A DNA stretch of 64,000 nt, taken from Butyrivibrio sp. INlla16. Lineage in GTDB: Bacteria > Bacillota > Clostridia > Lachnospirales > Lachnospiraceae. Below the pieces are notes generated by a model. It did no database searches, had not been told where the DNA came from, and was given only the letters and a program-made list of their open reading frames with translations. The stretch covers positions 62,001-126,000 of the forward strand of contig NZ_FMYB01000009.1 of NCBI RefSeq assembly GCF_900104155.1. Direction: 5' to 3'. Below, piece after piece: positions 44,826 through 52,454 of the stretch. Within the stretch, counting starts at the first letter, position 1; the number at the start of each line of letters is the position of its first letter. The translations under genes were made by a program, and so were the position numbers.

Positions 44826-44856
44826 AACCCGGAGTGCCAATGACACCCCGGGTCTA
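44826..44856 (-). terminator. Terminator of the HU gene
   Basis: On the minus strand ACCCGG...CCGGGT arms with inner partial pairs are followed by TTTTTCAATTTTT. It lies about 16 bases after the HU stop. Confidence 0.75.
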
Positions 44857-44871
44857 AGCTCATGATCTGAA

Positions 44872-45150
44872 TTATTTCTTGTTAACAAGATCCTTAAGGG
44901 CCTTACCAGCCTTGAACTTAGGAGCGATTGAAGCAGGAATCTTAATGGAAGCACCTGTCTGAGGGTTCTTACCTGTTCTAGCTGCTCTCTTTGTGGTCTC
45001 AAATGTACCAAAACCAACGAGCTGAACCTTATCCTTCTTCTTAAGTGTCTTAGAAACAACATCAATGAAAGCCTTAACAGCCTTCTCAGAATCCTTCTTG
45101 GAAAGACCTGTTTCCTTAGCAATAGCTTCTACAAGTTCTGTCTTATTCAT
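44872..45150 (-). CDS. hup: DNA-binding protein HU
   Basis: This 92-aa histone-like protein bends and compacts DNA. It has the usual MNKTELVEAIA start, the saddle segment VQLVGFGTFETTKRAARTG, the DNA-intercalating tip NPQTGASIKIPA (proline at the tip), and the final helix KFKAGKALKDLV. Length and sequence are fully typical. A run of CCCCCT-type bases, GGGGG on the coding strand, forms its ribosome site. The gene is monocistronic, with a terminator after it. HU on a replicon with its own initiator would support replication and segregation. Confidence 0.96.
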   Translation of the reverse strand: MNKTELVEAIAKETGLSKKDSEKAVKAFIDVVSKTLKKKDKVQLVGFGTFETTKRAARTGKNPQTGASIKIPASIAPKFKAGKALKDLVNKK

Positions 45151-45333
45151 TTTTTATCCCCCTTTGTAGGTTGTATTTTGAAACTAAAGAAATTCTACCA
45201 CTACCTATCATCTAAATCAACGCTTTTATACGCTTTTTCGCTATTTTTCAAAATAAAAACCGCATTTTTTTGTGCCTCTGGTTCCATTTTAGTGATATGA
45301 TTAGTATATAAACACTCTATATCAGGAGGCGAT

Positions 45334-45483
45334 ATGGGCGCAGAAAATAAGGAAAAAGAAGAATTAGCGGATATACCAACACATCCTGAGGAAGCTGAAA
45401 AAGCCAAAAAGCTTAAAGCTGCACCGGATGAAATCCTGGCAAAAGCCATACATGAAATGCTCATGAAGGATATTCCGCAATAA
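45334..45483 (+). CDS. Small acidic/basic hypothetical protein
   Basis: This 49-aa frame begins MGAENKEKEELADIP and has a charged middle EAEKAKKLKAAPDEIL and an amphipathic helix HEMLMKDIP. A strong AGGAGG ribosome site ends four bases before the ATG, which is the main support. It lies between HU and the disrupted dihydrouridine synthase, on the opposite strand from both. A hairpin follows the stop. No domain is recognised. The protein would be cytoplasmic and mostly helical. The overlapping minus-strand frame has no ribosome site and looks like a shadow. Confidence 0.65.
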   Translation: MGAENKEKEELADIPTHPEEAEKAKKLKAAPDEILAKAIHEMLMKDIPQ

Positions 45484-45500
45484 ATACTCCTTTTATACAG

Positions 45501-45538
45501 CATGACATCATGATGTATTGTTGTCATGTCTCTTTTAT
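45501..45538 (+). terminator. Hairpin after the small gene, terminator-like
   Basis: CATGACA and TGTCATG arms with a 14-base loop are followed by TCTCTTTTATTA. The left arm contains an ATGACATCAT element that recurs in the partition region. Confidence 0.4.
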
Positions 45539-46498
45539 TATGCAATTTTTGAATACTGCCCTCTCGGCATTCCTGTATTCCGCAATATTTTTTGCAGTTC
45601 TTATCTTGTGTATATAGGGCTCAGCCGCTTGTCCATTTTCCTGTATCATAAGATTTCCAACATAAAACCATATTTCTTTCATTTTATGCATTATTGATTC
45701 TTCTGCAGGAATTTCTACCTTGTAACAGTTTTCAAGTTCTCGGATAAAATCCTTTAATTCAAGAAGTGTTATTCCTGATCCTCCGCTTATCTGTCTTGCA
45801 AGTGCAGGATTTACAACCAACCCTCTTCCCAGCATTACCTCGCATAAATCCGGAAACTGTCCTATGATTCGTTGATAATCCTCTGCATGAAATATATTAC
45901 CGTTATATCCTACAGGATTCTTACTGTTTTCATAAGCCCAGGAAAAAACCTCCATGTCAGGAAGTCCTTTATACATCTAAGTTCTAACCCTGGGATGTAT
46001 TATTACACTTGAAAAGGGATACTTATTAAGTACAGGTAAAATATCTTCGAATTCATGCGGATTTACAAGTCCCAGCCTGGTCTTTACCGAAAATTTAATA
46101 TCCCTTGTTATCTTATCGTTAAAAACTTCTGCAAACAATACATCCAGTCTTTCCGGATCCTCCAGCATTCCTGAACCTTTGTGTTTACTTACTACTGTTC
46201 CCACCGGACAACCCATATTCAGGTTTATCTCATCATATCCCCTCGAATGAAGCTCGCCCAATGCCCAAATTATCTCATCCGCATCATTTGCCATTATTTG
46301 CGGTATTATCCTTATTCCCTGCTCAGAATTGTTTTCAGGTAAAATCTCACGGATATCTCTCTTTTTTATCGAATGATGCTTATAAATCGATAAAAACGGG
46401 GTATAGTAGACATCTATACCCTCCTCAAAGATTCTGTGATGAGCATTTCTGTAGCAATATAATGTTATGCCTTCCATCGGCGCAAAAGATGTTCGCAT
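45524..46498 (-). pseudogene. dus: tRNA-dihydrouridine synthase gene interrupted by an in-frame amber codon
   Basis: Read through one TAG (45977-45979), this is a 324-codon Dus-family enzyme, which reduces uridines in tRNA with FMN. Before the stop: MRTSFAPMEGIT, NLNMGCPVG with the catalytic Cys, HKGSGML, FSVKTRLG and IIHPRVRT. After the stop, in the same frame: MYKGLPDMEVFSWAYENS, VGYNGNI and EVMLGRGLVVNPAL. The break falls at HPRVRT-stop-MYKG, where relatives usually have Gln before the Tyr-Lys-Gly-type segment, so CAG to TAG is the likely change. Without the second half FMN binding would be incomplete. Readthrough or an ATG restart just after the stop is possible. The gene lies four bases after a GNAT gene. 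Confidence 0.8.
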
Positions 46499-46502
46499 CG
46501 TA

Positions 46503-47060
46503 CTAGTGTCTCCATAAATTCTTGGACATCAAAATCTCATCATGATAGGTCCCATCCATCATTTTGAAAGCCTGCGGAATCTGACCGCAATCCAAAAATC
46601 CCTTTTTCTTATATAATCTAAGCGCTCTTGCATTATCAGCAAAAACACTGAGCTCCAATCTCTCATATCCGCAATTCTCAGCAAGCTCTATAGCCTGATC
46701 AAGAAGATGCGACCCCAATCCCAAATTCCAGTATTGCTTTCTCACCACAAGCTCTGCCGAAGCCCTGTGACGAGTTTTGAAGTTTAATCCAACAGGACTT
46801 ACGGAAGTGACGCCTACGATTAAATCCTCATCAAAAATCGCTATCATACCAAGATGCTCTGCCCTTAAATAATTTCCTATGATTTCACGCTCTTTTTCCA
46901 CGGAATTTTCAATTTCGTAGGGATACCTGGTCAGATATACTGTCTCACCGGCAACATCCCGCCTGAAAGCCAATACTTTCTCAGCATCTTCTGCCGTCGG
47001 AGTTCGAAGTTTTAATTCCATACCCCTTTTTGTTGATACTCTTCTCTCCTCTACTCTCAT
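46503..47060 (-). CDS. GNAT family N-acetyltransferase
   Basis: This 185-aa enzyme transfers an acetyl group from acetyl-CoA to an amine; its substrate is unknown. The fold shows LKLRTPTAEDAEKVLAFRRD, the acetyl-CoA loop VVRKQYWNLGLGSHLLDQAI (about 125-144), and the last strand with NARALRLYKKKGFLDCG. Length is typical. The ATG at 47060 lies about 12 bases after GGGGGA; a second ATG at 47021 has its GGGG too close. Its stop is four bases before the Dus gene start, so the two form one transcript. Confidence 0.88.
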   Translation of the reverse strand: MRVEERRVSTKRGMELKLRTPTAEDAEKVLAFRRDVAGETVYLTRYPYEIENSVEKEREIIGNYLRAEHLGMIAIFDEDLIVGVTSVSPVGLNFKTRHRASAELVVRKQYWNLGLGSHLLDQAIELAENCGYERLELSVFADNARALRLYKKKGFLDCGQIPQAFKMMDGTYHDEILMSKNLWRH

Positions 47061-47194
47061 AATGCTAAATTATCATCCCCCAAAACTACTAATTATTTTT
47101 ATAATATCACGTGCTATAATTAAGTAAGTTTTTGACTACAGTAGTCAATAATTGGCATTTCCAAAATGCTTTATGCACTCTTATATTATGCAAC

Positions 47195-47231
47195 AAAAAA
47201 TCCACGAAGTCGATAACTTCGTGGATTTTAG
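47195..47231. terminator. Bidirectional terminator before the SGNH hydrolase end
   Basis: The arms AAATCCACGAAGT and ACTTCGTGGATTT enclose four bases. TTTTTTG follows on the minus strand, as expected for the SGNH gene, and TTTTAG on the plus strand. Confidence 0.85.
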
Positions 47232-47270
47232 TTATATTAAATAATGTTATAATTTATAGGCAATTGGTTA

Positions 47271-47930
47271 TCATGCGAGATGAGCGCACACATAATCATC
47301 AACTTCATGTCTTTCCTGGGTAAGATCGATGTTTTGAAGAATATCTGCCATTTTATCTGCAAATACCCTGTGTCCGTCCGCATTCATATGCACACCGTCA
47401 AAAGACATCTCAAGATCCCATTCACTTGCATCTGCAAAGAATATTCCGACTTCCTGCGCAATTATATCCAGTTCAGCTGAAAATCTCTTTCTCTGTGCCT
47501 CTGCCTCTTCCAGATTTTCATCCATATGAGGAAGTATTCTTGGAGGAGCAATGAGGAGAAATCCCGTCTTATTGTCAATAAACTCTGTTCTTTCCAGCTG
47601 TCTTTCGATAAAATCTCTCATTTTTGTCGCAACCGTCTCAGCATCAGGAAGAGACATGCTTATAAGATCATTTGTTCCTAGCATAACTGCAAACAGATCA
47701 AGCGGACTATTCTCCAAAACTGTCTTGTCTAGAGATAAAAGGGAATAGGGATTATCCGGTATTACTCTGCCATTCATTCCATCAGCAAAAACTCGCCAAT
47801 CTTCATACACCTTTGAAGCCAATATATCTGTCCATCTCTCTGATGCGGGAAGTCTTCCGCCCATCATTCCTCTGGGATCAAATCCGTATGTGTTCGAATC
47901 ACCGTAAAAAAGCACTTTTTTCATGTACAT
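47271..47930 (-). CDS. SGNH/GDSL hydrolase
   Basis: This 219-aa cytoplasmic hydrolase shows the four SGNH blocks: nucleophile in LFYGDSNTYG (about 8-16), NGRVIPD region, LGTNDL (Asn), and the DxxH in FDGVHMNADG (about 185-194). It would act on an ester such as an acetylated sugar or lipid. I chose the ATG at 47930 because an AAAGGA site lies seven bases before it; an ATG two codons later is equally possible. The gene is alone, with a terminator after it. Confidence 0.87.
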   Translation of the reverse strand: MYMKKVLFYGDSNTYGFDPRGMMGGRLPASERWTDILASKVYEDWRVFADGMNGRVIPDNPYSLLSLDKTVLENSPLDLFAVMLGTNDLISMSLPDAETVATKMRDFIERQLERTEFIDNKTGFLLIAPPRILPHMDENLEEAEAQRKRFSAELDIIAQEVGIFFADASEWDLEMSFDGVHMNADGHRVFADKMADILQNIDLTQERHEVDDYVCAHLA

Positions 47931-48036
47931 CGCCCATTCCTTTCTGTATTTTTCTTTATTTCCAAATTCAATATACCACACGAATTATGAATAATCTGTG
48001 TTTTTATAGTTTTTTTATGGAATTCAGCCTTTTTTT

Positions 48037-48072
48037 CGCAAATTTTCGCAATTTCTACACATTTTGACGCAA
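48037..48072. repeat. Three CGCAA repeats upstream of the HPr-like gene
   Basis: CGCAA occurs at 48037-48041, 48047-48051 and 48068-48072, in the 295-base gap (47931-48225) before the HPr-like gene. The same half-site appears before the AraC gene. The rest of the gap is AT-rich; a TTGTAA- and TATTGT-rich stretch follows, with no clear promoter. Confidence 0.3.
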
Positions 48073-48225
48073 TAATATCATTTACCTTTCCGATATATTG
48101 TATTTATTAAATTTTTATATACTATATTTTGTGGTTGTTCTTTTTGTAAGTTTATGTTATTGTTGTGACTGTATTTTTTAATCATTTTCTATAGGGGGAA
48201 GCGCAAAATTAGCGCGAGTTGTACT

Positions 48226-48471
48226 ATGACAAAAGACGTAAAAATCAGTTTCACAGACAAAAAACAGGTAATTAAGTTCGTGCAGATGAATTCAAGTTCA
48301 TCTTGCCAGATCGATGTTCGTAGCGGTCACAGCTACATTGATGGCAAATCCATCATTGGTCTTCTTTCACTTAACTTATTGAAGCCTTTATATGTATCTG
48401 TAATCGGTGATAAGAACAAGATCGCAGCATTAATCAATGGTTATCAGGAATCACATCTTGTAGCCGGTTGA
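48226..48471 (+). CDS. HPr/Crh-like protein lacking the phosphorylatable histidine
   Basis: This 81-aa protein has the HPr fold pattern. KSIIGLLSLNL (41-51) matches the Ser46 region of HPr, with the regulatory serine at residue 42. The segment that should carry His15 (about 9-20, FTDKKQVIKFVQ) has no histidine. Without it the protein cannot carry phosphate for PTS uptake, but it could be phosphorylated on the serine and act with CcpA, as Crh does. That role is inferred. Proteins of this type recur in Lachnospiraceae, and no other PTS gene is in the window. A GGGGGA site lies upstream, separated from the ATG by a GCGC-AAAATTA-GCGC hairpin, an unusual spacing. Confidence 0.75.
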   Translation: MTKDVKISFTDKKQVIKFVQMNSSSSCQIDVRSGHSYIDGKSIIGLLSLNLLKPLYVSVIGDKNKIAALINGYQESHLVAG

Positions 48472-48507
48472 TTCGGATGTAATTTAATCCAATAGTTTTT
48501 ATGTATT

Positions 48508-48540
48508 AAAAAAAGAGCTCGTTTGAGCTCTTTTTTCTTT
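48508..48540. terminator. Bidirectional terminator between HPr-like and rep genes
   Basis: AAAAAAGAGCTC and GAGCTCTTTTTT arms enclose four bases, with T runs on both strands. It serves both convergent genes. Confidence 0.9.
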
Positions 48541-49768
48541 AGAAATTATCAAGAAGTTCCGATTCCATATCCTCATAGGAAAAAGTACTTTGCACATATT
48601 CTCCGACGATAGGACTTGCCTTTACTCCTGCTGATGTGTAATTATTCTTAATTGCCGCTATCATCCATCCAACAAAATTTTCCACATTACCGGATTGTCT
48701 CAAATATAAATCATACGCATTTTTTATCTTATCCAGGTTATAATTTGATGCCTTCAAAATGGACCTGATCTCTGAAATCTTAATCTTTTCGTCTATAATA
48801 TCCTGTACCTGATCCATAAGCTCCAATTCACGTGCAGGATTTATAGTTGTTTCCTTCTGATTTAAATCATCACATGCGTTATTTTTATTCTTAACCCTCG
48901 GATTTACATCGATCTTAAATCTGATACTTACTACTTTTCCGCCTCTTCCGGCCTTGACCGGTTCATAATCAAACCAGATACTGGTGGTTTCATTTAATTC
49001 TTTCTGTGCTTTATCAAGAGCAAACTTTTTGAAATTACCAAAAGTCTTAAGTTTACCTGCCCCATCCAGCTTGTCAGCCTGCTTCTCAATAGCATCGTAA
49101 TCCGGATTTCCCTTCTTAAGTGCGCTGATTATTGCAGGATCTGCCTGAGAGTCGATTATTCCCAGACGAAGCTTCAAATCTGTAAGATGATACTGAACAT
49201 AATATGGCCCTTCTTTTCTTGTAATAGCACGCTGTTTGTCCATTTCAGCCTTCAAAATCTCGTATAATCTGAATGAATATACGCTGTTAAGCTGTACAGC
49301 TTCTGCCAGACTAAGAACTGTATAATTGTTCTGAAGATTTGCCAGATAAGGAGTAATCTTACTGTTATAGCGCACATTCAGAACTCCGTTTTTGAAAGAG
49401 GCATCCGTAATGACATTTATGGCCTCAATCTCTCTGGTATCATCATTGGAATAGATAATTCTCCAGTCAAGTATTGATGGTTTTGACTTCACAGGCTCAA
49501 TGGCAGCCTTTATATGTTCATAAAAAGAGCCACCCTTAACGCCAAAAATCTTCTTTAAGTCCGTTCCGTATATATTTGCTTCCAGTGTATTGCTATCCTG
49601 ATTAAGCTCTGCCTTTGCTATACTTACTGCAAAGAGCTTTTGGACAAGAAGTGTAGATCTTCCTTTAGAATTGATCAGCGTATTTGCCTTTTTGTAATGC
49701 TGATTAGATAAAAAACTTTCAATAGCAGTTGTTTCTTCTTCCATCTGCTGTTTTGATTTGCGCCCCAA
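48539..49768 (-). CDS. Replication initiator protein, Rep_3 (RepB) family
   Basis: This 409-aa protein would bind the iterons beside it and open the origin. The first winged-helix region (about 40-120) includes LLVQKLFAVSIAKAEL and TDLKKIFGVKGGSFYEHIKAA. The second (about 150-260) includes YTVLSLAEAVQLNSVYSFRLYEILKAEM and a WFDYEPV segment, typical for Rep_3. A lysine- and asparagine-rich C-terminal part of about 110 residues is longer than in small plasmids. I chose the TTG at 49768 because an AAGGAGG site ends five bases before it; the GTG at 49783 has no site of its own and overlaps that site. Iterons lie immediately upstream in the same direction. Confidence 0.9.
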   Translation of the reverse strand: MGRKSKQQMEEETTAIESFLSNQHYKKANTLINSKGRSTLLVQKLFAVSIAKAELNQDSNTLEANIYGTDLKKIFGVKGGSFYEHIKAAIEPVKSKPSILDWRIIYSNDDTREIEAINVITDASFKNGVLNVRYNSKITPYLANLQNNYTVLSLAEAVQLNSVYSFRLYEILKAEMDKQRAITRKEGPYYVQYHLTDLKLRLGIIDSQADPAIISALKKGNPDYDAIEKQADKLDGAGKLKTFGNFKKFALDKAQKELNETTSIWFDYEPVKAGRGGKVVSIRFKIDVNPRVKNKNNACDDLNQKETTINPARELELMDQVQDIIDEKIKISEIRSILKASNYNLDKIKNAYDLYLRQSGNVENFVGWMIAAIKNNYTSAGVKASPIVGEYVQSTFSYEDMESELLDNF

Positions 49769-50020
49769 AACAACCTCCTTCACCCCAAAAGGTCTTTATT
49801 CATACCTTTTTAATACTAGCTTATTATAGAGCTATTATATCACACTGTAAACAAAAAATACCTGATTTTATTAAACTTCTTCCTTTTTGATAATATTATA
49901 TACCCCTTAACTAATATCTTCTATTATATTCTATGTTATTTTATCGGTATATTGATAATTGCAGTTGACTATATGGGTCAGTTATAAAATTGACTTATAC
50001 AGTACCAAATAAAATATGTA

Positions 50021-50612
50021 CCCATTTACTACTAATTAAGTATAAAATCTCCCCATAAACTACTAAATAAATCAAATTATATACCTTTTTTCTACTAACT
50101 TGGTCTTAAATATCCCCTTTTACTACTAACTACTCTGATATTAATCTTTTTCCGGTCAATAAAATTAGGCTAAAAAACGCATTTTTTTCATTTTATCTAC
50201 TTTACTGTACATTTATGTCCCCTTTTTCTATCGAAGTTACTATAAAATCTCCCCAAAAACTTACGAAAAAAGGATTTATATATCCCTTTTTTCTACTAAG
50301 TTATTAAAGTATATGCAATCTATAATAGAAATACTGCGAATCTGACGCGTTTTGCTGTTTATTCCCCCGCTTAGGCCTGATCCGGAGACATTATGATATA
50401 TATACCTAAAAACTACTTGATTTTACCAATTTTCTTATTTATCATCCCAAAAACTACTAATTAAATCTTCTAAAAATCCCTATTTTCTACTAACTACTAC
50501 TTATTCTTTACTTTTTCTTTGTTTTATATGACCCATTTTTCTATCATCTTATTCCATTTAAGTAATTATCATGTACCAAATAACTACTTACCTTAAGCCC
50601 TTTTTCTAGACA
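50021..50612. repeat. Iteron array, probable replication origin
   Basis: About 12-13 direct repeats of a roughly 20-base unit, pattern T/A-CCCC-A/T-rich-CTACTAA, lie in the 944-base gap between rep and the par operon (49769-50712). Best copies start near 50021, 50051, 50082, 50113, 50283, 50444 and 50478; weaker ones lie near 50217, 50249, 50403, 50531, 50574 and 50597. Two copies extend to a longer match, TATAAAATCTCCCCA followed by AAACT. All point the same way. The adjacent Rep_3 gene supports an origin bound by the initiator. AT-rich sequence on both sides could melt. No DnaA box was confirmed. Confidence 0.85.
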
Positions 50613-50655
50613 AAAAAACCTCGAAAGGCCCATATCTTCTGGCATTCCGAGGTTA
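50611..50655 (-). terminator. Terminator of the par operon
   Basis: On the minus strand AACCTCGGAATGCC pairs with a GGCCTTTCGAGGTT-type arm, with mismatches near the loop, and TTTTTTTG follows. It ends the ParA/ParB-like transcript before it reaches the iterons. Confidence 0.8.
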
Positions 50656-50672
50656 TTAATTAATAAAGAATT

Positions 50673-50704
50673 ATGTTGTTAATTAATATATATTGTTAAC
50701 AACA
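50673..50704. other. AT-rich inverted repeat after the ParB-like gene
   Basis: The ten-base arms ATGTTGTTAA (50673-50682) and TTAACAACAT (50695-50704) flank an ATTAATATATAT-type spacer, with a further AATTAATT palindrome nearby. It lies just after the ParB-like stop and could be an origin or partition site. Confidence 0.45.
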
Positions 50705-50712
50705 TACGTTGT

Positions 50713-51450
50713 TTAAATATTTAATTGTTCCATAAAGGATTTATATTTTAGATACAAATCTTTATTTTTCTCATAATCCTGTTCAATAAGATTACTAATA
50801 TATTGCTGATAGGATATTTTACCGGATTGAGTCATAAAATCAACATATGATCTTAACTCTCCCAATCTAATATGTAGAACACCACTACTCTTCTCTTCAG
50901 GCATTAAAGGAATTGGTTTACGTCCAACATTTTTGGAAGCTTTTATTGTTTCATTTTCATAAACAGTAGTGGGCTGTACTGTAGGCTGCTCTGCATATAC
51001 TATCTGTGGCTGCATAACAGGAGCCGCTTCCTGAACATATGAAACTACTGGTTGAACAGGTTGTACAGGTTGTATGGGCTGAATCGGCTGAGCTGGCTGT
51101 ACAGGTTGTGCGGGCTGCACTGGTACAGAGGATTGAACTACAGTCTGAGCATTTGATGAAAATGATGCAGCTACAGGAGTAGCAACAGATATTTGCTGTT
51201 CTTGTGCAGGTACAGGCTGCGCAGCAGGCTGTACAGGTTCTGGAAGTACTTGTTCAACTTCTGGTTCCGGGACCTTCTTATTTACAGGCTTTTCATCAAT
51301 AACGGGTGTTTCAATAACGTCAGATACAGTATCTTTTTTTGTTTCTTTCTTTGTTGTATTTTCTGCTTTCGCAGGTGTCTCCTGTATGGGCTGGTCATTG
51401 ACCATTTTCTGGAAGTTTTTTGCCATTGCATTGTGCAAATTCTTTTTCAT
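50713..51450 (-). CDS. ParB-like partition partner with Pro/Gln/Val-rich linker
   Basis: This 245-aa protein starts four bases before the ParA stop (ATGA), so it is the usual second gene of a partition operon. A Lys-rich N-terminal part (about 1-45) precedes a very unusual middle of Pro/Gln/Val/Ala repeats (QPVQPAQPIQPIQPVQP type, about 65-165). A C-terminal domain (about 185-245) follows, with VLHIRLGELRSYVDFMTQSGKISYQQYISNLIEQDY, which looks like a ribbon-helix-helix DNA-binding unit. No ParB nuclease-like domain is present. The N-terminus of such partners normally stimulates ParA. The DNA site is probably one of the repeats upstream of ParA. An imperfect repeat gives the linker. Confidence 0.7.
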   Translation of the reverse strand: MKKNLHNAMAKNFQKMVNDQPIQETPAKAENTTKKETKKDTVSDVIETPVIDEKPVNKKVPEPEVEQVLPEPVQPAAQPVPAQEQQISVATPVAASFSSNAQTVVQSSVPVQPAQPVQPAQPIQPIQPVQPVQPVVSYVQEAAPVMQPQIVYAEQPTVQPTTVYENETIKASKNVGRKPIPLMPEEKSSGVLHIRLGELRSYVDFMTQSGKISYQQYISNLIEQDYEKNKDLYLKYKSFMEQLNI

Positions 51451-52235
51451 TTGGACTCCCCTTTCAGAAACTCTTTAACAAATGCTTCATAATCTTTTGT
51501 AGCACGTGCATTAGGTGCATATTCGAATAATGACTGATTAAGTGTCTGAGACTCCTCTACAGCGACATTTTGGTGTATTTTGGTGTTATATACCTTTATT
51601 TCATACTCTTTTGCCAGCATTTCAATACCTTCGAGCCAAATATTGGCATTATTGGTATTTCTGCAATTGGTTACGAGGATTCCGGCTACATCAAGATCAG
51701 GATTATTTAATCTCTCTGACATGACAGATATCCATGAAAACAGCATATTTGCACCATTTGTTGCGAATGCCTCTGGTGTCATAGGAACTACAATCTTATC
51801 TGTAATTGCAAGTACATTCTGTGTAATAAGGGCCAATGTAGGGCTGCAATCAATAATACAATAATCATATTCCTTATTTAGCTTTTTCAATGCTCTTTTA
51901 AGCATAAATTCTCTGGAAGTAACACCTGAATAGTCCAAATCAGCAGAAGTAAATTCAATTCCTCCTATAATAAGGTCTAAATTGTTATTTATAGGTATCA
52001 AAGTGTCATTTATATCTGCTCCGGGCTCCCCTTTTTCTGACTTAAATACGTCAGATAATGTAGCTGCAGGTATGTTATATAGATCAATTCCTGCCGCCTG
52101 GCTGAGATTTTCCTGTGGATCAGAGTCAATCATAAGTACTTTGTAACGTTTTTTTGCCAAACCGGATGCTAATGCATAAGTAGATGTTGTTTTTGCAACG
52201 CCACCTTTTTGGTTGCAAAATGAAATTGTCTTCAT
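51447..52235 (-). CDS. parA: ParA family partition ATPase
   Basis: This 262-aa ATPase segregates the replicon by dynamic binding to the nucleoid. It has the deviant Walker A KGGVAKTT (about 10-17), switch I MIDSDPQENLS (about 37-47), and CIIDCSPTLALITQNVL as Walker B. PMTPEAFATNGA follows. Size and lack of an N-terminal DNA-binding domain place it with type Ib ParA proteins. The ATG at 52235 has a GGGAGG site four bases upstream. It is followed directly by the ParB-like gene and is preceded by 1.5 kb of AT-rich DNA. Confidence 0.93.
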   Translation of the reverse strand: MKTISFCNQKGGVAKTTSTYALASGLAKKRYKVLMIDSDPQENLSQAAGIDLYNIPAATLSDVFKSEKGEPGADINDTLIPINNNLDLIIGGIEFTSADLDYSGVTSREFMLKRALKKLNKEYDYCIIDCSPTLALITQNVLAITDKIVVPMTPEAFATNGANMLFSWISVMSERLNNPDLDVAGILVTNCRNTNNANIWLEGIEMLAKEYEIKVYNTKIHQNVAVEESQTLNQSLFEYAPNARATKDYEAFVKEFLKGESK

Positions 52236-52454
52236 ATTCCCTCCCATTTATCACATTTAATCATTGTATATTGTAACATTGCTGATTAGATGTGTAAAGA
52301 TAAATATAAAATGATATATGTGTTATTTGATATAACAATATATAGATATATAAATATATTGCTAATAATATATTTATATATATGTATATATGTATATCAT
52401 AAAATAAATGTAATAAGAAACAAATATATAAATAGAATAATGTAATATGCCAAC

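Noticed and set aside
45201-45545. 114-codon minus-strand frame between HU and dus
   Set aside because: It overlaps the 49-aa plus-strand gene, which has a strong AGGAGG site; this frame has none.
50021-50612. CRISPR array
   Set aside because: The repeats are short, degenerate and variably spaced, next to a Rep_3 gene, with no cas gene; they are iterons.
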